Shown here: piece after piece, positions 9,480 through 17,949 of the stretch | How positions within the stretch are numbered: position 1 is the stretch's first letter | Layout: every line of letters begins with the position of its first letter | DNA from: Catellatospora vulcania | GTDB taxonomy: Bacteria > Actinomycetota > Actinomycetes > Mycobacteriales > Micromonosporaceae | Reading direction: 5' to 3' | Assembly: GCF_009720385.1 (NCBI RefSeq) | Contig: NZ_WARX01000001.1 | Coordinates: forward strand, 372,001-436,000 | DNA: 64,000 nucleotides | Notes under the pieces: generated by a model | Databases searched by the model: none | What the model was told of the DNA's origin: nothing | Seen by the model: the letters and a program-made list of their open reading frames with translations, nothing else | Position numbers and translations under genes: made by a program

Positions 9480-10228
9480 GCGATGTGACCAGACCGTTGA
9501 TCGGTATCACCACCTATGTGGAAACGACCCGATTCCTCGTGCACGACACCCGCGCCGCGGTGGTGCCCTGGGCCTACACGGAACAGGTGGCCAAGGCAGG
9601 CGGCCGTCCGGTGCTCATCCCTCCGATGGCCGACGGCGGCGTGGAGGTCCTCGACGGCCTCGACGGGCTGATCGTGGCCGGAGGCGCCGACGTCGAGCCG
9701 GCCCGCTACGGCGAGACGCCCCACCCGAAGGTCTACACCAGCCCGCTGCGCGACGCGGGCGAGCTGCCGCTGGTGCGTATCGCGCTGAAGACCGGCCTGC
9801 CGCTGCTCGGCGTCTGCCGTGGCCTGCAGGTCATGACGGTGGCCAGCGGCGGGCGGCTGCACCAGCACCTGCCCGACGTGCCCGGCACCGGCGATCACTC
9901 CACCCACGGGCCGACCAAGGTGTACGCCGAGCACCCGGTGCGGTTCGCCACCGGCTCGCGGCTGCGGGAGCTGTACGGCGGCGAGGCGGTCGTGAACTCG
10001 TACCACCACCAGGCCGTCAAGGACCCGGGCCGGTTGGTGCCGACGGGCTGGTGCACCACGGACGACATGATCGAGGCGGTCGAGCACCCGGACCACCCGT
10101 TCGCGGTCGGCGTGCAGTGGCACCCGGAGGACATGGCGACCAACGCCCTGTTCCTGGCCCTGGTGAACGCGGCCACCCAGGTCCGCCACGCCCGTGCCAA
10201 CCGCGCCGAGTTCTTCGCCACGGTCTGA
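9476..10228 (+). CDS. Class I glutamine amidotransferase-like gamma-glutamyl hydrolase (PuuD type, peptidase C26)
   Basis: Predicted to hydrolyse the gamma-glutamyl bond (as PuuD does for gamma-glutamyl-GABA), ending the pathway opened by the glutamine-synthetase-like ligase. The 250-residue protein starts at a GTG overlapping the SDR stop by 4 nt. The nucleophile elbow L-L-G-V-C-R-G-L (Cys about 117) and the Q-W-H-P-E-D motif (His and Glu of the triad, about 215-220) are intact. It is stand-alone, with no synthetase domain. Last gene of the operon; a family F palindrome follows 40 bp later. Confidence 0.92.
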   Translation: MSDVTRPLIGITTYVETTRFLVHDTRAAVVPWAYTEQVAKAGGRPVLIPPMADGGVEVLDGLDGLIVAGGADVEPARYGETPHPKVYTSPLRDAGELPLVRIALKTGLPLLGVCRGLQVMTVASGGRLHQHLPDVPGTGDHSTHGPTKVYAEHPVRFATGSRLRELYGGEAVVNSYHHQAVKDPGRLVPTGWCTTDDMIEAVEHPDHPFAVGVQWHPEDMATNALFLALVNAATQVRHARANRAEFFATV

Positions 10229-10267
10229 CCCGGTCTTCATCGGGGCGATGCGCCGCACCCCGCCTGT

Positions 10268-10334
10268 CATAGACGTTGGCCTATCTGGATGAGTGTGATC
10301 GCCGATTTCTCAGTCAGATAGGCCAACGTCTATG
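10268..10334. repeat. Palindromic intergenic element, family F copy 1
   Basis: Arms CATAGACGTTGGCCTATCTG are perfectly complementary over 20 bp, and the loop contains GATCGCCGA. The second copy at 63859-63919 shares the arms and the loop motif, which independent terminators would not. It sits in a tandem (3' to 5') intergenic region. Confidence 0.88.
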
Positions 10335-10428
10335 AAATCGACGGCTCGCGCGACGGCAGGGGAACGGGTGTCCCAGCTCGTGGGTGCGGGGCGGCGGGCG
10401 AGTGGGTGGCGGGGGTAGCGTCATCGGC

Positions 10429-10986
10429 ATGGGCAAGGTGTACGAGCAGATCGACGACCGGATCCGCGACTTCCTGCTGGCGCAGCGGGTCTTCTTCGTC
10501 GCCACCGCGCCGTCCGACCCGGATGGCCACGTCAACCTCTCGCCCAAGGGCCTGACCGACTCCTTCGCGGTGCTCAGCCCCCACCAGGTGGCGTACTACG
10601 AGTACGGCGGCTCGGGCATCGAGACCATGGCGCACCTGCGCGACAACAACCGCATCGTGCTGATGGTGTGCGCCTTCGACGGCCCTCCCAAGATCTACCG
10701 CCTGCACGGCCACGGTGAGTCGGTGCTCGCCGAGGACCCCCGCGCCGCCGAGCTGATCAAGCAGTTCCCGGCCCCGCCGCACGTCGGCCTGCGCAGCATC
10801 GTCGTGATCGACGTCACCCGCGTGTCGGACTCCTGCGGCTACGGCGTGCCGCTGATGGCGTACGAGGGCGACCGCGACCTGCTCGTCCAGTTCTGGGACC
10901 ACAAGACGCCCGAACAGCGCGAGCACTACCGGGCCACCCGCAACGCGCACAGCATCGACGGAGCCCCGGTCTTCGCCGAGCGCTAG
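10429..10986 (+). CDS. Pyridoxamine 5'-phosphate oxidase family protein
   Basis: Split-barrel flavin/cofactor-binding fold, 185 residues. The N-terminus ([16 protein letters not shown]) and the N-L-S-P-K-G strand are typical of the family, and the C-terminal [12 protein letters not shown] segment is typical of the subgroup with a short tail. ATG 10429 is selected because TAGCGT (10416-10421) ends 7 nt upstream, predicting a leaderless mRNA; a longer in-frame start exists but would include the promoter. It could bind FMN, F420 or haem, and the true substrate is unknown. Its TAG stop is part of the -10 box of map. Confidence 0.88.
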   Translation: MGKVYEQIDDRIRDFLLAQRVFFVATAPSDPDGHVNLSPKGLTDSFAVLSPHQVAYYEYGGSGIETMAHLRDNNRIVLMVCAFDGPPKIYRLHGHGESVLAEDPRAAELIKQFPAPPHVGLRSIVVIDVTRVSDSCGYGVPLMAYEGDRDLLVQFWDHKTPEQREHYRATRNAHSIDGAPVFAER

Positions 10987-10996
10987 AGTTCAGGGC

Positions 10997-11854
10997 ATGA
11001 ACGGCCGTGCGACGCTGACCCCTGGCAAGCTCTCCCCGTGGCGGGAGGTGCCCGCCCACATCCCCCGTCCCGAGTATGTCGGCCGCAAGCAGCCGAAGCG
11101 CTGGGACGGCCCGCTGACCCAGGACGCCGAGTCGATCGAGAAGATGCGGGTCGCGGGGCGGATCGCGGCGCAGGCCGTGCAGCTCGCCGGGGAGCACTGC
11201 AAGCCGGGTGTCTCCACCGACGAGATCGACCGGCTGGTGCACGAGTTCCTGCTCGACCACGACGCGTACCCGTCGACGCTGGGCTACAAGGGCTTCCCCA
11301 AGTCCTGCTGCACCAGCCTGAACGAGGTCATCTGCCACGGCATCCCGGACTCGACCGTGATCGAGGACGGCGACATCATCAACGTCGACGTGACGGCGTT
11401 CAAGGACGGGGTGCACGGCGACACGGACGCGACGTTCTGCGTCGGCGACGTCGCCGAGGAGGCCCGGCTGCTGGTCGAGCGCACCCACGAGGCCATGATG
11501 CGGGGCATCAAGGCGGTCGCGCCGGGCCGCCCGATCAACGTGATCGGCCGGGTCATCGAGTCGTACGCCAAGCGCTTCGGCTACGGCGTGGTGCGCGACT
11601 TCGGCGGGCACGGCATCGGCCAGTCGTTCCACAGCGGACTGTTCGTCCCGCACTACGACAACCCGAACGCGGACACCATCATGGTGCCGGGCATGACGTT
11701 CACCATCGAGCCCATGATCACACTCGGCTCCATCGCGTACGAGACCTGGCGAGACACCTGGACGGTGGTCACCAAGGACCGCCGCTGGACCGCCCAGTTC
11801 GAGCACACGCTGGTGGTCACCGAGTCCGGCGCGGACATCCTGACCCTGCCGTGA
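10997..11854 (+). CDS. map: Methionine aminopeptidase type I with N-terminal extension
   Basis: Removes initiator Met from new proteins using a dinuclear metal site. The 285-residue protein has all five ligands in the usual order: two Asp (V-D-V-T and H-G-D-T-D-A-T-F), His (G-H-G-I-G), and two Glu (F-T-I-E-P-M and Q-F-E-H-T). The first 40 residues form a Pro-rich extension ([10 protein letters not shown]) like that of M. tuberculosis MapB/MetAP1c, thought to dock on the ribosome. TAGAGT (10984-10989) contains the stop codon of the preceding gene and ends 7 nt before the ATG, so the transcript is probably leaderless. The next gene overlaps by 4 nt. Confidence 0.96.
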   Translation: MNGRATLTPGKLSPWREVPAHIPRPEYVGRKQPKRWDGPLTQDAESIEKMRVAGRIAAQAVQLAGEHCKPGVSTDEIDRLVHEFLLDHDAYPSTLGYKGFPKSCCTSLNEVICHGIPDSTVIEDGDIINVDVTAFKDGVHGDTDATFCVGDVAEEARLLVERTHEAMMRGIKAVAPGRPINVIGRVIESYAKRFGYGVVRDFGGHGIGQSFHSGLFVPHYDNPNADTIMVPGMTFTIEPMITLGSIAYETWRDTWTVVTKDRRWTAQFEHTLVVTESGADILTLP

Positions 11855-12666
11855 ACCCCGACAAGCCCGACCCCGCCGTGGCCGCCGAGAGCGGCGTGCG
11901 CCCGGCCGGGCCTGTTCCACCCGGGGACGGTGCGCGGCTCGCGTCCGGACCGGGCGACGACCGCCCGGCCGTGTCGCCGATCGACCACGAGCACGCCGAC
12001 GTCTCCGGCGGCTGGCTGCGCGCGGCGACCTTCGGCGCGATGGACGGCCTGGTCACCAACATCGGCCTGATCGCGGGTGTGGGCGGCGCCGGGGTGAGCG
12101 CGCACACCGTGGTGCTCACGGGCGTGGCCGGCCTGGTCGCCGGAGCGATCTCGATGGGGCTGGGCGAGTACGCCAGCGTGCGCACCGCCAACGAGCAGAT
12201 CGAGGCCGAGGTCGCCAAGGAGCGCCGGGAGCTGCGGCACAACCCGGCCGCCGAGGCCGCCGAACTGGCCCAGCGCTGGATCGACCGGGGCATCTCGCCC
12301 GACCTGGCCCGGCAGCTCGCCGACGACCTGAGCACCCAGCCGGCCGAGGCGCTGCGCATGCACGTACGCGAGGAACTGGGCATCGACCCCGACAGCAAAC
12401 CCAGCCCGTGGACGGCCGCGATCTCGTCCTTCGTCTGCTTCTCCATCGGCGCGCTGATCCCGCTGCTCAGCTACCTGTTCGGCAGCGAGTCCCTGTGGCT
12501 GGCCCTGGCCATCGGCGGCCTCGGCCTGTTCGTCGTAGGCGCCCTCACCGCCCGCTTCACCCGCCGCCGCTGGTGGTCCGCCGGCCTGCGCCAGCTCCTC
12601 CTCGGCGCCGCAGCCGCCGGCGCCACCTACCTCATCGGCGCCGCCATCGGCGTCAACACCGCCTAA
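11851..12666 (+). CDS. VIT1/CCC1 transporter family protein (Fe2+/Mn2+)
   Basis: Membrane transporter of the vacuolar iron transporter family, 271 residues, starting at a GTG that overlaps the map stop (GTGA). A disordered acidic and Pro-rich N-terminus (about 50 residues) is followed by the first span with [12 protein letters not shown] and a second with the family motif [10 protein letters not shown] cytoplasmic helical E/K/R-rich region corresponds to the VIT metal-binding domain. Three C-terminal spans end the protein. Likely substrate is ferrous iron or manganese, by homology only. Confidence 0.9.
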   Translation: MNPDKPDPAVAAESGVRPAGPVPPGDGARLASGPGDDRPAVSPIDHEHADVSGGWLRAATFGAMDGLVTNIGLIAGVGGAGVSAHTVVLTGVAGLVAGAISMGLGEYASVRTANEQIEAEVAKERRELRHNPAAEAAELAQRWIDRGISPDLARQLADDLSTQPAEALRMHVREELGIDPDSKPSPWTAAISSFVCFSIGALIPLLSYLFGSESLWLALAIGGLGLFVVGALTARFTRRRWWSAGLRQLLLGAAAAGATYLIGAAIGVNTA

Positions 12667-12675
12667 CCCCGTACG

Positions 12676-12721
12676 AAGGAAGGGCACCTTCTTAACGCTC
12701 CGCGTTATAGAAGGTGCCCTT
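12676..12721. repeat. Palindromic intergenic element, family A copy 2
   Basis: Arms AAGGAAGGGCACCTTCT and AGAAGGTGCCCTT surround an inner perfect hairpin, TAACGC TCC GCGTTA. It is placed between the convergent VIT and nitroreductase-family genes. The centre CGCTCCGCGTTAT also occurs in copy 4 at 40933. Confidence 0.85.
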
Positions 12722-12805
12722 GTTAACGCTGCGGTGCCCGCTGGCTGCGCCTTTACGTGTCGCTGCGGACGCGGTGCGCGCTGGCGCGACGGCCGGGACA
12801 GCGCG

Positions 12806-13264
12806 TCAGCGGGGGACGAGGGAGAAGATGCGGATCACGCGATTCGAGGCGCGTTCCTGGTAGGTCGCGTACGCCGGCCACACCGTCAGGAGGAGCTGCC
12901 ATAGGCGCTCGCGCTCGGCTCCGGTGGCCGGCTCGCCGCGTACCGGGATCTCGCGGCCGTCGAGGGTGACCACCGCGTCCGGCGTGGCGAGCAGGTTCGT
13001 CGACCAGGCCGGGTGACCCTGCTGGCCCCAGTTCGAGCCGGTGACCACGAAGTTCTCTCCGTCGCGCACGTACAGCAACGGCTGGGTGCGCGGCTGACCC
13101 GACTTCCGGCCGGTGGTGGTGAGGATCAGCGTGGGCAGCAGGCCCAGCGCCACGACCCGCCCTTTGGTGAGCTTCGCGACCGCACGGTCGGCCGGGACGA
13201 GGAACCTGCCCATGCGGGCGAACCAACGGCGATGGCCCAGGTAACGGGCGAGGCGGGGCAGCAT
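12806..13264 (-). CDS. Deazaflavin (F420)-dependent nitroreductase family protein (Ddn-like)
   Basis: Split beta-barrel protein of 152 residues. It carries the T-T-G-R-K-S-G-Q-P-R-T-Q-P-L-L-Y signature (about residues 50-65) that in the Ddn family binds the F420 phosphate and oligoglutamate tail. It also has G-S-N-W-G-Q-Q-G-H-P-A-W and a W-P-A-Y-A-T-Y-Q-E-R-A-S-N-R segment near the end. The predicted role is F420H2-dependent reduction of quinones or other electrophiles. ATG 13264 is preferred; a TTG 18 nt upstream is possible. It is monocistronic between two family A repeats. Confidence 0.9.
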   Translation of the reverse strand: MLPRLARYLGHRRWFARMGRFLVPADRAVAKLTKGRVVALGLLPTLILTTTGRKSGQPRTQPLLYVRDGENFVVTGSNWGQQGHPAWSTNLLATPDAVVTLDGREIPVRGEPATGAERERLWQLLLTVWPAYATYQERASNRVIRIFSLVPR

Positions 13265-13356
13265 CGGCACAGTGTGCCGCAAGCGGCGGGGACGCGGAAG
13301 AGCCGGTCGCCAGCGCGCCGGCTGTCCGCCCCGACGCGGGTCAGGAGCGTGCGACG

Positions 13357-13410
13357 CAGAGGAAGGGCGCCTCCTTCAACGCGGAGCGTCGAGAAGGCGC
13401 CCTTCCTCTG
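13357..13410. repeat. Palindromic intergenic element, family A copy 3
   Basis: Arms CAGAGGAAGGGCGCCT and AGGCGCCCTTCCTCTG are perfectly complementary over 16 bp, with CAACGCGGAGCGTCG between them. Compared with copies 1 and 2, GGGCACC has become GGGCGCC on both arms. The change is compensatory, suggesting that pairing is maintained. Confidence 0.85.
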
Positions 13411-13427
13411 CCCTGGCCCTCTGACGG

Positions 13428-16121
13428 CTAGAGGCGGCGTTCGATGGGGAGGCGGGAGCGGGTGAGCAGGCCTGCGCCGGCCATCGCGACCAGTGGGACG
13501 GCCAGCACGATCGCGATGTTCTCCCAGGGCAGCAGCAGCCGCATCGGGGCGTCGCCGTGGACGATGTGTTTGCCGCTCGCGTTGACTGCGGCGATGAGCA
13601 CGGCGGTGGTGCCGAGGCCTGCCAGCACCCCGAGCACCGCGCCCAACCCGGAGATCACCCCTGACTGGCTCAGCGACAGCAGGCGGCGTACCCGCGGGCT
13701 CGCCCCGACGGCGGCGAGCGTGGCCAGGTCGGCGCGGCCGTCCGCGGCGGCCAGGCCGGTGGCGATGCCCGCGGCGCCCAGCGCGACGAGCGCCGCGACC
13801 AGGCCGAGGATCCAGACGATCGGCTCCTCCTGGTACTGGGCTCCCTGCTCGACCTCGACGTGCAGGTCGTTGCCCGCGGCGTGCACGGCCGCGTTGAGCC
13901 GCTCGGTCTCGGTGGCGGAGGGCACGTGCCCGACGGCGCCGATCACCATGTCGCGGCGTACGCCCAGCCCCAGCCGCTCGATAGCGGCGGGGGTGGCCAC
14001 GACGAACGCGGCGCTCAGCGAGTTGCCGGGCAGCGCCGTGGCGGGCACCGTCACCGGGTTGCGGTCGACCGGGTCCTGCGGTGCCCGCTGCGCGGTCTTC
14101 TCCTGCCAGTCGGTCACGACGACCGACACGGTGCCGCCGCTCACGTATCGCGGATCAGCGACGACCAGGCCGCCCGCCGCGAGCATCTGCCGGGCCTGGG
14201 CCAGGTCGGCCGCGGGCGCGCTGCTGATCGCCGCCAGGGCCTCCGCGTCGTCCACGATCGCGAACTGGACTGAGCCGATGGCCTCCTCCCAAGCGCAGCG
14301 CGGGTCCTCGATCGCGGCCTGGTCGCGCGCCTGCGAGGTCATGGCGGAATCGGACCAGGCCGGACAGCGTGCGGCCGGCGGCAGGTCGAGCCTGAGCGCG
14401 CAGCCGCGCCCCTCGGCCGGTTCCGCGCAGACGGGTGACAGCAGCACGTGCGTGCGCGCGTCGGGCAGCGCCTGGCGCACCGCCTGCTGAATCCGGGCCA
14501 CGTCCGGTGCCTGCGCGGTGTCCGGGGCGTCCTGCCGTACCAGCACGTTACCGATCGGCATTCGCGGGTCGTAGCTTTCGAAGCGCTGCTGCTCCTCACT
14601 GCCGACGTACGCCCCCAGGGCCACCGCGCCGGCGACGGCGGCCATCACGGCCGAGATCGCGGGCGCGGCCGAGCCCCGGTTGCGGGCGGTGTCGCGGAGC
14701 GCGATCCGGGGCGCGAGCGGCAGCCACCGTCCGGCCCGGGCGATGAGCCCGACCAGCGACGGCGTGAGCAGCACCAGGCCGAGTTCGCCGAGTACCACGC
14801 CGACCATGATGGCGGTGGTCACGCGCAACCCGGCGCCACTGACGGCGATCACGGCACCGCCCACCGCGAGGACGGTGCCGAGCGTGATCCAGCGTTTGCG
14901 GGACCGGGTGACGCCACGGCGGCCGGCCAGCACGGTGACCACGCTCTGCCGGGCGGCGGTGAACGCGGGCACCATCGCGGCCGCCAGGCCCGCGCCGACC
15001 GCGAGCAGTACGACGCCCGCCTGGGCGGCGGGGAAGAATCGCAGGCCCCCGGCGCGGGCCTGGACCAGGTAATGCTCGAACAGCGGCAGGGTGAGCACGG
15101 CGGCGGCGATGCCGAGCCCGACGGCGGCGACCGCCGCGCCCAGGCCCAGCACCACGCCGTCGGCCAGCACGATGCGCCGCAGGTGGGCTGGGGTCCCGCC
15201 GGTGGCGGCGACCAGCGCGAGATCGCGGCTGCGCCGCCGCGCCCCGACGGCGAAGGCCGGACCGGCCAGCAGCACCACCTCCAACATGATCAGCACGACC
15301 ATGATCGCGCTGAGGGCGACCTCCTCGATCTCGCTGCTGGTGGTCACGGTGGGATCCGCCGGGACCGCAGGCGGATCGAGGGCAACCGCACGGCTCCGGA
15401 CGGCGATGCCGTGCTCGTTGAGCTGTTGCACGTCGGCCCACAGCACGGGCGACGGGGTGTGGACCAGCCAGCGGGCCGAGGCCGGGAGCACGCCTGGCCG
15501 GAAGACGACGGTGTCGCGCAGCGAGGTCGGGAATTCGACGACGGCCGTGACCCGGTACGTGTACTCGGGGTTCGCCGTGCGGATCGTTCCGCCGACGCCC
15601 ACCCCGAGCCGTTCGGCCAGCCCCTCGTTCAGGGCGACCTCGTCGTTGCGGGCGGGTGCGGCACCCGAGAGGAGTTCCACGAAGCCGGTCAGCCGCGGGT
15701 CGGCGAGGTCCACGCCGCGGGCGCTCACGCCGCCGATGCCGTCTGGGGTGAACACGTCGACGCCACCCTCGGCGACCTGGCTGACGGACGACCCGGCGGG
15801 CAGCACCGCCAGCAGCTCGGCCGCGGTCGCCGGCGACTGGCGCATCGCGACCGCGCCGCCGGCGGCGTACCCGTCACCCACGGGCGGCTGGGTGATGGGT
15901 CCGTCGGCGACCCACTCGACCTGGGCGTCGTACTGCCCGATCTGGCGGGTCAGCTCCTCGACCGGGGTGAGCCGGTGCATGTCGTACGCGGCCGCGACGA
16001 AGGACATCATCGCGATCGGCAACCCGATCATGGCGATGACCAGCGCGGAGCGGCCACGGGAGCGCAGTGCCTCCCGGCGTGCCATGCGCAGTGCGGGGGC
16101 CCAGCCGCGCAGCCACCTCAT
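13428..16121 (-). CDS. ABC transporter permease, FtsX/MacB type, two FtsX domains
   Basis: Membrane subunit of an export-type ABC system, 897 residues. ATG 16121 overlaps the stop of the ATPase gene (ATGA). An N-terminal span (A-L-V-I-A-M-I-G-L-P-I-A-M-M-S-F-V) is followed by a large extracytoplasmic region (about 50-290), three FtsX spans, further spans mid-protein, a second extracytoplasmic region, and three C-terminal FtsX spans. Such duplicated permeases move lipids, peptides or drugs, or act as mechanotransmitters. The substrate cannot be predicted. It forms an operon with the ATPase and a PadR regulator, all linked by 4-nt overlaps. Confidence 0.92.
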   Translation of the reverse strand: MRWLRGWAPALRMARREALRSRGRSALVIAMIGLPIAMMSFVAAAYDMHRLTPVEELTRQIGQYDAQVEWVADGPITQPPVGDGYAAGGAVAMRQSPATAAELLAVLPAGSSVSQVAEGGVDVFTPDGIGGVSARGVDLADPRLTGFVELLSGAAPARNDEVALNEGLAERLGVGVGGTIRTANPEYTYRVTAVVEFPTSLRDTVVFRPGVLPASARWLVHTPSPVLWADVQQLNEHGIAVRSRAVALDPPAVPADPTVTTSSEIEEVALSAIMVVLIMLEVVLLAGPAFAVGARRRSRDLALVAATGGTPAHLRRIVLADGVVLGLGAAVAAVGLGIAAAVLTLPLFEHYLVQARAGGLRFFPAAQAGVVLLAVGAGLAAAMVPAFTAARQSVVTVLAGRRGVTRSRKRWITLGTVLAVGGAVIAVSGAGLRVTTAIMVGVVLGELGLVLLTPSLVGLIARAGRWLPLAPRIALRDTARNRGSAAPAISAVMAAVAGAVALGAYVGSEEQQRFESYDPRMPIGNVLVRQDAPDTAQAPDVARIQQAVRQALPDARTHVLLSPVCAEPAEGRGCALRLDLPPAARCPAWSDSAMTSQARDQAAIEDPRCAWEEAIGSVQFAIVDDAEALAAISSAPAADLAQARQMLAAGGLVVADPRYVSGGTVSVVVTDWQEKTAQRAPQDPVDRNPVTVPATALPGNSLSAAFVVATPAAIERLGLGVRRDMVIGAVGHVPSATETERLNAAVHAAGNDLHVEVEQGAQYQEEPIVWILGLVAALVALGAAGIATGLAAADGRADLATLAAVGASPRVRRLLSLSQSGVISGLGAVLGVLAGLGTTAVLIAAVNASGKHIVHGDAPMRLLLPWENIAIVLAVPLVAMAGAGLLTRSRLPIERRL

Positions 16122-16837
16122 GACGCGGGCTCCAGCAGCTGCTCGGGCTTGGACAACGGCCCAGAGGCGTCGACGATTCGGCCATCGCGCAGGAAGATCA
16201 CCCGGTCGGCCCACGCGGCGTGCCGGGCTTCGTGGGTGACCAGCACCGCGGCGGCCCCGGCGTCGACGCGGGCGCGCAGCAGGCGCAGCACGGCCTCGCC
16301 GGTCACCGAGTCCAGGGCGCCGGTGGGTTCGTCGGCCAGCACCAGGCGGCGCTGCCCGACCAGGGCGCGGGCGATGGCGACGCGCTGCTGCTGTCCGCCG
16401 GACATCTCATCGGGGAAGCGGTCGGCGTACCCGACGAGCTCCACCTCGGCCAGTGCGGCCTCGGCCAGCGGCCGGGCCTTGCGCGCGGCGATCCCTTCCA
16501 GCTCCAGCGGCAGCGCCACGTTCTCGGCGGCGGTCAGGCTGGGCAGCAGGTTCAGGGCCTGGAAGACGTAGCCGACGCTGCGGCGGCGCAGCCCGGCCAG
16601 CTCCCCGCGGCGCAGCGTGGACAGGGCGACGCCCTCGACCAGCACCTCGCCCGCGTCCGGGGCGTCGAGCCCGCCGGCGAGGTTGAGCAGGGTGGACTTG
16701 CCGGAGCCGGACGGGCCCATCACGGCCACCAGCTCTCCGGCCAGCACGTCGAGGGTGATCCCGGCCAGGGCGTGCACGGCCGCCTCGCCGGTGCCGTGGG
16801 TGCGGTGCACGTCGCGCAGTTGCAGGACGGCGCTCAT
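16118..16837 (-). CDS. ABC transporter ATP-binding protein (MacB/LolD type)
   Basis: Nucleotide-binding subunit of 239 residues powering the adjacent FtsX-type permease. Motifs are complete: Walker A G-P-S-G-S-G-K-S-T (about 41-49), Q-loop V-F-Q-A-L-N-L-L-P, signature M-S-G-G-Q-Q-Q-R, Walker B R-L-V-L-A-D-E-P-T-G-A-L-D, and the H-loop in L-V-T-H-E. The sequence belongs to the LolD/MacB/FtsE class that pairs with FtsX permeases. Its start overlaps the padR stop and its stop overlaps the permease start, each by 4 nt. Confidence 0.96.
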   Translation of the reverse strand: MSAVLQLRDVHRTHGTGEAAVHALAGITLDVLAGELVAVMGPSGSGKSTLLNLAGGLDAPDAGEVLVEGVALSTLRRGELAGLRRRSVGYVFQALNLLPSLTAAENVALPLELEGIAARKARPLAEAALAEVELVGYADRFPDEMSGGQQQRVAIARALVGQRRLVLADEPTGALDSVTGEAVLRLLRARVDAGAAAVLVTHEARHAAWADRVIFLRDGRIVDASGPLSKPEQLLEPAS

Positions 16838-17397
16838 CGCCGGGCCTCCCGTGGGGTGTCGTCGTGTGACGGCAGCGGGGTGGCGGCGGGTTTCTCGTAG
16901 CGCACCAGGGCCGTCTCGCAGTGGTCCAGCCAGCGCAGCTCCGCCTCGGACTGGAAGATCATCGCTTCGAGCACGAGCCGCCAGGGCAGCTCGGCGTCGG
17001 TGCGTTTGAGCCGGGTGTACTCCTGCAGCGCGCGCATCGTCGCGCTGCGCTGGGTCTGCACCACCGCCTGCACGTCGATCCCGGGGGTGGTCAGCGCGAG
17101 CGCGAGCTTGATGGCCAGCTCGTCACGGGGCCGGTCGGCGCGGGCGATCGGGGTGGCGAACCACAGCGTGAGCTCGGCGCGCCCCTCCCCGGTGATCTCG
17201 TAGGGGCGCTGCCCCCCGTCGTTCTCCGGCAGCGCGCGTACGAGGCCGTCGCGTTCGAGGCGGTTGAGGGTGGTGTAGACCTGGCCGATGTTCAGGGGCC
17301 AGGTGGAGCCGGTCGAGTCTTCGAACTCGGCGCGCAACTGGTAGCCGTAGCGGGGGCCGCGTTCGAGCAGGGCGAGCAAACCATGTCGGATGGACAT
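16834..17397 (-). CDS. PadR family transcriptional regulator of the ABC operon
   Basis: The 187-residue protein has an N-terminal PadR winged helix (H-G-L-L-A-L-L-E-R-G-P-R-Y-G-Y-Q-L ... Q-V-Y-T-T-L-N-R-L-E-R-D-G-L-V) and a C-terminal Vir_C-like helical domain for dimerisation (about 100-180). It is first gene of the operon with the ABC ATPase and permease, joined by ATGA overlaps, the common arrangement for drug-responsive PadR repressors. The ATG lies 3 nt from a near-perfect 22-bp palindrome that must overlap the promoter. Autorepression, relieved by a ligand that the exporter removes, is the likely logic (inference). Confidence 0.92.
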   Translation of the reverse strand: MSIRHGLLALLERGPRYGYQLRAEFEDSTGSTWPLNIGQVYTTLNRLERDGLVRALPENDGGQRPYEITGEGRAELTLWFATPIARADRPRDELAIKLALALTTPGIDVQAVVQTQRSATMRALQEYTRLKRTDAELPWRLVLEAMIFQSEAELRWLDHCETALVRYEKPAATPLPSHDDTPREARR

Positions 17398-17400
17398 GGC

Positions 17401-17422
17401 TACTGAGTATGCATACTCGGTA
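17401..17422 (-). promoter_or_regulatory. Palindromic operator at the padR-ABC promoter
   Basis: Core GAGTATGCATACTC (17405-17418) is a perfect 14-bp palindrome. It extends to 11-bp arms with one mismatch (17401-17422). It ends 3 nt from the padR ATG and covers the expected -10 region of a leaderless transcript, so a bound PadR dimer would block transcription of the whole exporter operon. Confidence 0.7.
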
Positions 17423-17465
17423 TGCCGAAGGCAAGGCGGTCCCGTGGGACCAGGTGTAACGGCTG

Positions 17466-17903
17466 CTACTGGGTCTTGCGACCGGGATAGGGCACGGTGG
17501 CCGGGGTGACCTCGGCGAGCCGCCGCCAGTGGGTGCCGCGTACCGCGGCGTCGGTGTAGGCGACCAGGATCCGGCGGCGCACCTCGCCCTCGGCGTCGGC
17601 CAGCGCGGCTCGCCAGGTCGCCGCGACCCCGTCCTCGACGTAGGCCGCGAGCTTCAGCGCGCCGGCCTCGTCGGTCACCGGGAACGGCAGCGCGTAGCCC
17701 GCCTGGGCCACCGGCGCGGCGACCTTCAACTCGGCCAGCTGCACCAGCAGCGCGTCCCGCCGGGTCCGGTGCATCTCCTCGCCGATCCGGGCGTCCTTCT
17801 GCGCGGCCTTGTCGAGCAGCACCCCGAGCCGGGCGTACGCGAAGATCGCGCTGTGCTCGGCGCTCAGCGCCGCCTGCAACCGCTCCGCCAGCTTCTCGCT
17901 CAT
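17466..17903 (-). CDS. Ferritin-like domain protein (DUF4439-type)
   Basis: A predicted four-helix ferritin-like protein of 145 residues. ATG 17903 is chosen because GGGGAGAAGG lies just upstream; larger in-frame starts fall within the preceding gene. The helix with A-L-S-A-E-H-S-A-I-F-A-Y-A-R-L-G and the E-E-M-H-R-T-R-R-D helix supply the Glu and His residues expected at a ferritin-like di-metal site. The tail H-W-R-R-L-A-E-V-T-P-A-T-V-P-Y-P-G is family-like. It is 46 bp downstream of a Tat-type lipoprotein with a similar helical region, suggesting a cytoplasmic and an exported partner. Biochemical function unknown. Confidence 0.75.
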   Translation of the reverse strand: MSEKLAERLQAALSAEHSAIFAYARLGVLLDKAAQKDARIGEEMHRTRRDALLVQLAELKVAAPVAQAGYALPFPVTDEAGALKLAAYVEDGVAATWRAALADAEGEVRRRILVAYTDAAVRGTHWRRLAEVTPATVPYPGRKTQ

Positions 17904-17949
17904 GCCTTCTCCCCGGTGCCCTTGTCGGCTGACCGCGTGATCCGGTTGC

